Assembly: GCA_964578745.1 (NCBI GenBank)
Contig: CAZODZ010000012.1
Span: 1 to 28,284, forward strand
Direction of reading: 5' to 3'
Length of the DNA: 28,284 bases
Origin: SKVJ01 sp964578745
Lineage (GTDB): Bacteria > Chloroflexota > Dehalococcoidia > GIF9 > AB-539-J10
A program made the translations under genes and the position numbers. Positions 21,718-28,284 of the stretch are shown here, piece after piece (positions within the stretch are counted from its first letter, which is position 1; each line of letters opens with the position of its first letter). The notes beneath the pieces were generated by a model. It saw only the letters and a list, made by a program, of their open reading frames with translations. It had not been told where the DNA came from and searched no databases.

Positions 21718-24700
21718 ATGTACCTCCACGGACTTCTCAATGTTATCCAGCGTGCGCCGGCATACCGGGCCCTGCGTGCACACATGCTAGCATCTGAGAA
21801 CGTTGCATCACTCGGCATACCTGAGGCAGCCGCTGCCTCTTTTCTCGCCGCCCTGCAGGACGACCTCAAGGCACCGCTATGTCTCATAGTCCCCGACCCT
21901 GAGCGCGCGGCATCGTTTGCAGAGGAACTGCAATCGTGGGTCCGTCCCGAGACAACCATCGCACGCATACCCGAGCCTGAGTTCCCTGAGCCGTGCGACA
22001 CATCTCCACCCGGACAGGCCAACCTGGAGCGCGCCAGGCTCGCAGGGCTGCTCGCCGTTGGCGCAAGCCCCTCGCTAGACGTAATCCTGGTGGCCTCCGT
22101 TCTCGCTACACTGGGCCCGCTGCCTCCGCCACAACGACTCGCTGATGCGGTCATCCGGCTGCAACGGGGAGACCATCTCGCACCTGACCGGCTGCTCAAT
22201 CGGCTTGTGACGATGGGATACGAACGCGTTGAGTTCGTTGAGCACCCGGGTGAATTCAGCCGGCGTGGCGGCATCGTCGACGTCTACTCGCCGACTTGTT
22301 CAAGTCCGGTGCGCCTTGAATTCTTCGGCGATGAGGTGGACACCATACGCGAGTTCGACCCGGCGACGCAACGCTCACGCGGCAGAGTTGAGTCGTCAAC
22401 AATGTCCCCGGTGAACACCTCGCGCGGAACGTGCAGCATAATCGACTATCTGCCGTCTTCGACGACCATTGTGCTCGATGACCCTGCCGCGTTGCGACTG
22501 CGCGGCGCCCGACTTCGAGCGGAGATGAGTGAGTACCTCGCTGGCTCCAGCGGCACCGAAGACATCACGCAGCTCTACTGGGAAGACATAGAGAGCCGGC
22601 TCAGCGGCCTCCGCCGTCTCGCGCTGTTGCCGTGGAGCGACGAGGATGAAGCAGTGGCCTCACTGTTTGTCCCGGCACAGTCGCGGGCAGGCCGCATCGA
22701 CGCGTTCGTGCAGGAACTGTCATCGACACCTGTGACAGGCGAACGCGTGGTCCTTGTCTCTTATCAGTCGCAGAGGCTGGCCGAGCTGTTCGAGCAGTCC
22801 GGCAGACCCGTTGCGTCGGTCGAAGGCCTTGAGCATACGCCACCCCCTGGGTCGCTCTCTGTCGTTCATGGCTCACTCCCTCATGGCTGGGTAATACCGG
22901 GGGAGCTGCGCCTTCTGACCGACTCAGAGCTTTTTGGAATCGTCAAACAGGCGCGCAGGCAGCCGCGCGCCGCCACTCGCAAAGAACCGTACGTGCTGTC
23001 CTACAGACCCGGTGATCTCGTCGTGCACGTCGACCACGGCATCGGCCGCTTCGCTGGGCTCACTACACTGAAGACCGGTGGCATCGAGCATGAGTATCTG
23101 GAGATCACGTACTACGGCGGTGACACCCTGTATGTCCCTACCGGGCAGATACACAGAGTCACGCGTTACGTTGGTGGCAGCGAGTCCGCACCCCGGCTGA
23201 GTCGTCTCGGCTCGACCGAGTGGGAGAGCACCAAGCAGAGAGTCCGCCAGTCCACCCGTGCCCTCGCACGCGAACTCATCACACTGTACGCAAAGCGGCA
23301 GATCACCGAGGGATACGCCTTCTCACAGGACACGCTGTGGCAGCAGGAACTGGAGGCGTCCTTCCCCTACGTCGAAACACGTGACCAGCTTGAGGCCATC
23401 GATGCCGTCAAGTCGGACATGGAGCGCAACCGGCCGATGGACCGCCTCATCTGCGGTGATGTTGGCTACGGCAAGACCGAGATTGCACTCCGTGCGGCCT
23501 TCAAGGCCGTCATGGACGGAAAGCAGGTAGCCTTGCTCGCACCGACGACCGTCCTTGCGCAGCAGCACTACACCACATTCACCGAGCGGCTCAGCGCGTT
23601 CCCTGTGCGCATCGCCGTCCTCACCCGCTTTTCGACACCGGCGCAGGAACGTGACGCTCTCGACGGCATTGCCACTGGAGTCGTCGATATCCTCATCGGT
23701 ACCCATCGACTGCTTCAGAAAGATGTAGTGTTCAAGGACCTCGGCCTTCTCATCATCGACGAGGAACAGCGTTTCGGTGTGATGCAGAAAGAAGCCCTGC
23801 GCTCGATGAAGGCCGGACTGGATACACTCACGTTGAGCGCCACTCCCATTCCACGCACCCTGCACATGGCGCTCACCGGCATACGCGACCTCAGCACCAT
23901 GGAGACCCCTCCAGAGGAGCGCCTCGCTGTAAGGACGCACGTCGGGCCGTACGACCCGGTCCTCGTACGCCAGGCAATACTGCGCGAACTGGAGCGGAAC
24001 GGCCAGGTCTTCTTCATTCATAACCGCATCGACTCCATACAGGCTGTGGCACAGACACTGCAAGACCTGGTCCCGCAGGCCCGCTTCGCCTGCGCTCACG
24101 GCAGAATGGCTGAGGATAAGCTTGAACAGACCATGACCGAATTCGTACAGGGAAATATCGACGTCCTGGTGGCGACGACAATAGTGCAGCTTGGCATCGA
24201 CATACCCAACGCGAATACGCTCATCGTGAACCAGGCCGAACGTCTCGGCCTTACACAGATGTACCAGTTGCGCGGACGGGTCGGGCGCGGCAGAAACCAG
24301 GCATATGCCTACTTCTTCTACACGAGAAACAGGGAGCTTCCGCCGCAGGCACGACGACGGCTACGGACAATATTCGAGGCCAACGAGCTGGGAGCAGGCC
24401 TTGAAATCGCCCTGCGTGATCTGGAGATACGCGGGGCAGGCAGCCTGCTCGGCACACGACAGAGCGGTCACATCGCTGCCGTAGGATTCGAGCTGTACTG
24501 CAGGATGCTCGCCGAGGAAGTGGAGAGGATGCGGCCCGACCTCGCTCAACCAGCAGCCCGCCAGCGCCTCGAAGAAGGCCCCTCACTTGACCTCCCCGTG
24601 TCGGCGTACATCCCGGCAGACTACGTGGACAGCCCGGCGACACGGATTGTCTTCTATCGCAAGCTCGCCGATGCAGTTACGCCGCAGCAAGTCGACGACG

Positions 24701-24978
24701 TGGCTGACGAGCTCCGGGACAGGTTCGGCCCCCTCCCGCTTCCCATGAAAGACCTCCTATACGTTGCGCGCATACGGGTCCTGGCCACGCGCGCTGGCAT
24801 CACCTCAATTACGCGTCAGGGCTCGGAACTCGTGATTATCCCCGCTAACATGACTGACCTCGCCACGCATCTGGACCTCGGCCCTGCGGTCAAGGCCGGC
24901 CCTACGCAGGTGCGCATCGACACACGAAGAACCGGAGGCAAGTGGCGTCCGCTTCTCGAAACACTGCTCAGAAAATAA
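21718..24978 (+). CDS. mfd: Transcription-repair coupling factor Mfd
   Basis: A 1086-residue translocase that pushes stalled RNA polymerase off damaged DNA and recruits UvrA. A UvrB-like N-terminal region (FSRRGGIVDVYSP, LEFFGDEVDTIREFD) is followed by the RNA-polymerase-interacting domain (GDLVVHVDHGIGRFAGL). The RecG-like motor has Walker A GDVGYGKT at 580-587, the DEEQRFG box from 681, SATPIPRTLHMAL and LRGRVGRGRNQAYAYF. A C-terminal domain closes it. The open frame extends upstream to 21541, but ATG 21718 is preferred since homology begins with YLHGLLNVI and a promoter box sits just before it. The gene is alone and converges on satP. Confidence 0.97.
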   Translation: MYLHGLLNVIQRAPAYRALRAHMLASENVASLGIPEAAAASFLAALQDDLKAPLCLIVPDPERAASFAEELQSWVRPETTIARIPEPEFPEPCDTSPPGQANLERARLAGLLAVGASPSLDVILVASVLATLGPLPPPQRLADAVIRLQRGDHLAPDRLLNRLVTMGYERVEFVEHPGEFSRRGGIVDVYSPTCSSPVRLEFFGDEVDTIREFDPATQRSRGRVESSTMSPVNTSRGTCSIIDYLPSSTTIVLDDPAALRLRGARLRAEMSEYLAGSSGTEDITQLYWEDIESRLSGLRRLALLPWSDEDEAVASLFVPAQSRAGRIDAFVQELSSTPVTGERVVLVSYQSQRLAELFEQSGRPVASVEGLEHTPPPGSLSVVHGSLPHGWVIPGELRLLTDSELFGIVKQARRQPRAATRKEPYVLSYRPGDLVVHVDHGIGRFAGLTTLKTGGIEHEYLEITYYGGDTLYVPTGQIHRVTRYVGGSESAPRLSRLGSTEWESTKQRVRQSTRALARELITLYAKRQITEGYAFSQDTLWQQELEASFPYVETRDQLEAIDAVKSDMERNRPMDRLICGDVGYGKTEIALRAAFKAVMDGKQVALLAPTTVLAQQHYTTFTERLSAFPVRIAVLTRFSTPAQERDALDGIATGVVDILIGTHRLLQKDVVFKDLGLLIIDEEQRFGVMQKEALRSMKAGLDTLTLSATPIPRTLHMALTGIRDLSTMETPPEERLAVRTHVGPYDPVLVRQAILRELERNGQVFFIHNRIDSIQAVAQTLQDLVPQARFACAHGRMAEDKLEQTMTEFVQGNIDVLVATTIVQLGIDIPNANTLIVNQAERLGLTQMYQLRGRVGRGRNQAYAYFFYTRNRELPPQARRRLRTIFEANELGAGLEIALRDLEIRGAGSLLGTRQSGHIAAVGFELYCRMLAEEVERMRPDLAQPAARQRLEEGPSLDLPVSAYIPADYVDSPATRIVFYRKLADAVTPQQVDDVADELRDRFGPLPLPMKDLLYVARIRVLATRAGITSITRQGSELVIIPANMTDLATHLDLGPAVKAGPTQVRIDTRRTGGKWRPLLETLLRK

Positions 24979-24979
24979 G

Positions 24980-25008
24980 AAGGGGGGCGCTGGCGCCGCG
25001 CCCCCCTT
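24980..25008. terminator. Bidirectional terminator between mfd and satP
   Basis: Arms AAGGGGGGCGC (24980-24990) and GCGCCCCCCTT (24998-25008) form an 11-bp GC-rich stem with a 7-base loop. On the minus strand it is followed by the T-rich TTCTTATTTTCT-like end, a good intrinsic terminator for acsA-satP. On the plus strand the tail is poor, so termination of mfd may be weaker. It starts 2 bases after the mfd stop. Confidence 0.8.
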
Positions 25009-25020
25009 GAAGCCATACAA

Positions 25021-25590
25021 CTACTTCTTCGGCGCAAGCCACCCCTTGCCAAGAGGCAGTTTCCAGCCGAAATCAGCCAGTACGATCGCGCCCATGATAT
25101 AGAGCGCAGTAAAGCCACACACGATCAGGTCTACAGCAGCAAGAAGGTTCCAGATCGCGCCGCAGCCGAGGTGGCCGAGGTCGAGCCCGATGAAACCGAG
25201 GAGCAGCGTCACAAACAGCAACGAGTGAGCCCCGCTCGCCCTGCAGGCACCGAGCGTGTAGATAATGGTCGGCATAGTGAAGGCAACGAGGAACCAGCCG
25301 ACATCCGTCGTCGTAGGAGTGAGAATACCGAAATGTATCCCCGCCCAGATGCCTGCCAGCGCCATCCAGAACGCGCCGTATGTGGTGAAGGCTGCAAAGC
25401 CAAAGTTATTCCCCGTACCATACTCCTTCAGCCCTGCGATCAGCTGTGCCAGCCCGCCAAAGAACAGCGCGGTCCAGAGCACTACACCCGCCCCGGCGAT
25501 ACCCAGATTGTGAAATTGGAGCAAGAGCGTTGTGGTTCCGAATCCCGCCAGCCCCACGACAGCGGGATTGCCGAGTTTCTGGTCTGCCAT
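25021..25590 (-). CDS. satP: Acetate uptake transporter (GPR1/FUN34/YaaH family)
   Basis: A 189-residue membrane protein with six hydrophobic segments. The family motif NPAxxGLxGFG is seen at residues 8-18 (NPAVVGLAGFG), followed by GLAQLIAGLKEYGTGNNFGF and FTTYGAFWMAL. Family members (SatP in Escherichia coli, AceP in Methanosarcina) move acetate, or succinate, with protons. GGAG is 6 bases before the ATG. It lies 91 bases downstream of acsA on the same strand, so uptake and activation of acetate are encoded together. Substrate specificity is inferred from family and context. Confidence 0.9.
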   Translation of the reverse strand: MADQKLGNPAVVGLAGFGTTTLLLQFHNLGIAGAGVVLWTALFFGGLAQLIAGLKEYGTGNNFGFAAFTTYGAFWMALAGIWAGIHFGILTPTTTDVGWFLVAFTMPTIIYTLGACRASGAHSLLFVTLLLGFIGLDLGHLGCGAIWNLLAAVDLIVCGFTALYIMGAIVLADFGWKLPLGKGWLAPKK

Positions 25591-25626
25591 GTACTACTCC
25601 TTCTACAAAGTAATGGTTTCTCAGGA

Positions 25627-25655
25627 TGTGCCGGGCGCCTGTTGCGCCCGGCACA
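25627..25655. repeat. Intercistronic hairpin between acsA and satP
   Basis: A perfect 12-bp inverted repeat, TGTGCCGGGCGC (25627-25638) and GCGCCCGGCACA (25644-25655), with a 5-base loop. No T-run follows in the direction of transcription, so it is more likely an mRNA stabiliser or processing site, or a partial attenuator, than a full terminator. Confidence 0.65.
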
Positions 25656-25681
25656 CGTGGCTACAACAGGACTACCTGCAC

Positions 25682-27652
25682 CTAGCCGCGGTGGGCCAGC
25701 AGGTCGTCGATAACACTCGGGTCTGCAAGCGTGCTGGTGTCACCGAGATTGCCGGTGTCGCCGGCTGCAATCTTCACAAGCACGCGGCGCATGATCTTGC
25801 CGCTGCGCGTCTTCGGCAGCGCATCCGAGAACTGAATTACATCCGGAGCAGCGATCGGACCGATCTCCTTGCGGACGTGATTCACAAGTTCCTTCTTCAG
25901 TTCGTCTGTCTTCTCCTCGCCGGCTACCAGCGTGACGTACGCGTAGATGCCCTGTCCCTTGATCTCGTGAGGCATGCCGACAACCGCCGCCTCGGCTACC
26001 TTGGGATGGGATACAAGGGCACTCTCAACCTCCGCCGTGCCAATGCGGTGTCCGGAGACGTTGATGACATCGTCGATACGACCCATGAGCCAGTAATAGC
26101 CATCTTCGTCCCTCCGCGCACCATCGCCGGTGGTGTACACACCGGGGAAGCGTACAAAGTAGGTCTCCTTGAAGCGGTTGGGATCACCATAGACGGTCCT
26201 CATCAGGCCGGGCCACGGCTGTCTGATCACAAGGTAGCCACCCTCGTTCACATCGACCGGTGAGCCGTCCTCACGTACAATCGCCGGGTCAACACCCGGG
26301 AACGGGAACGTCGCCGAGCCAGGCTTCAGCGCATGCGCGCCTGGCAACGGGCTGATGAGTATACCGCCGGTCTCGGTCTGCCACCACGTGTCAACGATGG
26401 GACAGCGCGACTTGCCGATAACCGTGTAGTACCACATCCACGCCTCGGGGTTGATCGGTTCACCCACTGTGCCGAGCAACCGGAGGCTCGAGAGGTCGCG
26501 GCCATTCGGCCAGGAGTCTCCCTCGCGCATGAGCGCCCTGAGCGCAGTCGGCGCCGTGTAGAAAGTGTTGACCTGGTATTTCTCCACAATAGCCCAGAAA
26601 CGGTCGGGCTTCGGGAATGTCGGCACACCCTCATACATCAGGCTGGTCGCGCCTGCCGCGAGAGGGCCGTAGACGATGTAGCTGTGACCGGTAACCCAGC
26701 CGATGTCGGCAGTGCACCAGAAGGTGTCCTCATCCTTGTAGTCGAAGATCCACTTGAACGTCTGTGTGACGTATAGCAGGTAACCCGCCGTGGTGTGAAG
26801 CACACCCTTCGGTTTGCCGGTGCTGCCGCTGGTGTACAGGATAAACAGGGGGTCCTCCGCGTCCATGACCTCGGGCTCGCACACGGGCACGATGTCGGGG
26901 GCGGCCATCTCTTCGTGCCACCAGATATCCCGGCCCTCTTTCATCGGAACGTCGCCGTCGACGCGCTTGACGACTATCGAGGTCCTGACGTTTGGACACT
27001 CTTCGAGTGCTGCGTCGGCGTTCCCCTTGCTCTTGACGACCTTGCCGTTGCGGTAGTAGCCGTCACAGCAGATGAGGATCTCAGCACCGCAGTCCTGGAT
27101 CCTGTCGCGCAGCGCGTCGGCGCTGAAGCCACCGAATACCACGCTGTGGACGGCACCGATACGGGCACAGGCGAGCAGTGAGATCGCAAGCTCGGGAATC
27201 ATCGGCAGATAGATGGAGACGCGATCACCTTTCTTGACGCCGTTCTTCTTGAGTACGTTGGCAAACTTGGTGACCTCGTGATACAGCTCCTGGTAGGTGT
27301 ACGTCTTGCTCTCGCCGATGGGCTCGCCTTCCCATACGATGGCCGCCTTGTTCTTGCGCCAGGTCTTCAGGTGACGATCGATGCAGTTGTAGGTGACGTT
27401 CAGCTTGCCACCAACAAACCACTCGTGTTTCGCATTGGCGAAGTCATTGACGAGGACCTTGTCCCACTTTTTGAACCAGTCGAGTTGTTCAGCCTTTTCG
27501 GCCCAGAAACCCTCGGGGTCAGTAATGGACCTGTCATAGATCTTCTTGTACTCGTCCCAGCTCTTAATATATGCCTTCTCGCTGAACTCTTTGGGCGGCG
27601 GGAACACCCTCTTTTCGTCCATCATGGACAGCATTCCCTTGTCTTGAGCCAT
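25682..27652 (-). CDS. acsA: Acetyl-CoA synthetase (AMP-forming)
   Basis: A 656-residue enzyme that makes acetyl-CoA from acetate, ATP and CoA through acetyl-AMP. The phosphate-binding loop YTSGSTGKPKG begins at residue 273. The acetyl-CoA-synthetase-specific GEPINPEAWMWY and DTWWQTETGG motifs follow, then TGDGARRDEDGYYW, GRIDDVINVSGHR, and the catalytic, acetylation-prone Lys619 in SGKIMRR. The start at ATG 27652 has GGAGGG 7 bases upstream; 22 further upstream codons are open but lack homology. With satP downstream it forms an acetate-use operon. It is divergent from folD. Confidence 0.97.
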   Translation of the reverse strand: MAQDKGMLSMMDEKRVFPPPKEFSEKAYIKSWDEYKKIYDRSITDPEGFWAEKAEQLDWFKKWDKVLVNDFANAKHEWFVGGKLNVTYNCIDRHLKTWRKNKAAIVWEGEPIGESKTYTYQELYHEVTKFANVLKKNGVKKGDRVSIYLPMIPELAISLLACARIGAVHSVVFGGFSADALRDRIQDCGAEILICCDGYYRNGKVVKSKGNADAALEECPNVRTSIVVKRVDGDVPMKEGRDIWWHEEMAAPDIVPVCEPEVMDAEDPLFILYTSGSTGKPKGVLHTTAGYLLYVTQTFKWIFDYKDEDTFWCTADIGWVTGHSYIVYGPLAAGATSLMYEGVPTFPKPDRFWAIVEKYQVNTFYTAPTALRALMREGDSWPNGRDLSSLRLLGTVGEPINPEAWMWYYTVIGKSRCPIVDTWWQTETGGILISPLPGAHALKPGSATFPFPGVDPAIVREDGSPVDVNEGGYLVIRQPWPGLMRTVYGDPNRFKETYFVRFPGVYTTGDGARRDEDGYYWLMGRIDDVINVSGHRIGTAEVESALVSHPKVAEAAVVGMPHEIKGQGIYAYVTLVAGEEKTDELKKELVNHVRKEIGPIAAPDVIQFSDALPKTRSGKIMRRVLVKIAAGDTGNLGDTSTLADPSVIDDLLAHRG

Positions 27653-27814
27653 ACGTGTGCCCTCCGTGTAGTAAATTTTGTGGTCAGTCCGGTGAGACCG
27701 GGCCGTGCAACACAACACGATAAAAGCGACCCACCGGCGAATGTACCACGGGCGATTTGATTATGCAATGGCGGCACAAGCCGTGTGCAAAGGCAACGTG
27801 CGGGGGCCGTCTCA

Positions 27815-27823
27815 TGGTACAAT
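27815..27823 (+). promoter_or_regulatory. folD extended -10 promoter
   Basis: TGGTACAAT at 27815-27823 predicts a +1 near 27830 and a leader of about 27 bases. GGGAGG at 27845-27850 is 6 bases before the ATG, so this gene has a normal ribosome site, unlike the leaderless genes that use similar boxes. Confidence 0.5.
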
Positions 27824-27856
27824 TGCAGACCTGCATTTGCGTACGGGAGGCCACTC

Positions 27857-28284
27857 ATGCCAGCCACTGTGATAGATGGGCGTGCTCTTGCCTCGGATAT
27901 CTACGACGAACTCCATGGGCGGGTCGCAGCTCTCGGAGGCACCGTACCTGGCCTTGCTGCAATCGTCGTCGGTGACGACCCCGCATCGGCATCCTACCTG
28001 AAGAACATCGCACGCGGCTGCGATCGCGTAGGCCTTGTCCACGAAGTCCGCGTCCTGCCACACGACATCGACCAGCCAGCCCTTCAGACAGCAATCAGCT
28101 CACTCAACGCGGACACACGTTTTCACGGCATCATTCTGCAGTTGCCGCTGCCGGAGCATCTCGACTCACTGGCTGCCGAGAGCGCCATATCACCTGACAA
28201 AGATATCGACGGCACCAGCCCGGTCAGTGCGGGCAGGCTGCTACTGGGCCTCGAAACGTTCTTTCCCTCCACCGCATACGGTGT
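27857..28284 (+). CDS. folD: FolD methylene-THF dehydrogenase/cyclohydrolase (3' end outside window)
   Basis: The first 142 codons of a FolD protein, cut by the window edge. FolD interconverts methylene-, methenyl- and formyl-tetrahydrofolate. PGLAAIVVGDDPASASYL, IILQLPLPEHL and KDIDGTSPVSAGRL match the N-terminal catalytic domain. The Tyr of the YxxxK motif is Tyr47, but the expected Lys four residues on is Ile51 (YLKNI, codon ATC). The later motif reads DIDGTSPVSAG, where most enzymes have Asn before Ala/Val-Gly. In Escherichia coli FolD that Lys (54) is needed for cyclohydrolase activity, so this protein may be mainly a dehydrogenase. Confidence 0.92.
   Translation, partial: MPATVIDGRALASDIYDELHGRVAALGGTVPGLAAIVVGDDPASASYLKNIARGCDRVGLVHEVRVLPHDIDQPALQTAISSLNADTRFHGIILQLPLPEHLDSLAAESAISPDKDIDGTSPVSAGRLLLGLETFFPSTAYG

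Overview
The window is a gene-dense, GC-rich bacterial chromosome segment carrying almost only housekeeping genes. Short Gram-positive-type YidC, a Jag/KhpB protein, lipoprotein signals without outer-membrane genes, a eukaryote-like (type 2) isoleucyl-tRNA synthetase, and a NEW3-domain protein paired with an ABC exporter suggest a monoderm lineage, most plausibly Chloroflexota and perhaps Dehalococcoidia. That placement is inference; no rRNA or other decisive marker is present.

Layout. 1-681: no intact gene. 682-2239: divergent pair, PadR regulator (-) and HtrA-like serine protease (+). 2277-9812 (-): one compact run in transcription order rpsF-ssb-rpsR-rpmH-rnpA-yidD-(beta-propeller lipoprotein)-yidC-jag-ileS, joining two origin-proximal clusters (S6/SSB/S18 and L34/RNase P/YidC/Jag); dnaA and oriC are not seen. 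9832-10572 (-): metallophosphatase, divergent from a (+) operon thiL-tsaE-tsaB-(hotdog thioesterase/HAD fusion)-ndk (10639-14348). 14364-14708 (-): rsfS. 14840-15585 (-): a decayed short-chain dehydrogenase. 15589-18385 (-): a three-gene operon of secreted NEW3 protein, ABC ATPase and ABC permease. 18513-19229 (+): rph. 19243-21646 (-): proB-proA, divergent from mfd (21718-24978, +). 25021-27652 (-): acsA-satP, acetate activation and uptake. 27857-end (+): the start of folD.

The strongest cross-cutting signal is regulatory. Nine genes are preceded by an extended -10 box of the form TGn-TATAAT (usually TGCTATAAT). In seven of them the box sits only 6-10 bases before the start codon, so the mRNAs should be leaderless or nearly so: padR, htrA, rpsF, the phosphatase, thiL, proB and mfd. 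Genes inside operons instead carry ordinary Shine-Dalgarno sequences. The same box lies inside the apparent rsfS reading frame and points to an internal, probably CTG, start.

Other points of interest are the intact thioesterase-HAD fusion, the SDR pseudogene with two tandem TGA codons that look like two single transitions, a FolD that has Ile where the catalytic Lys of the cyclohydrolase should be, a C-terminally extended S18, an SSB with two residues after its IPF tip, and a beta-propeller lipoprotein placed between yidD and yidC.
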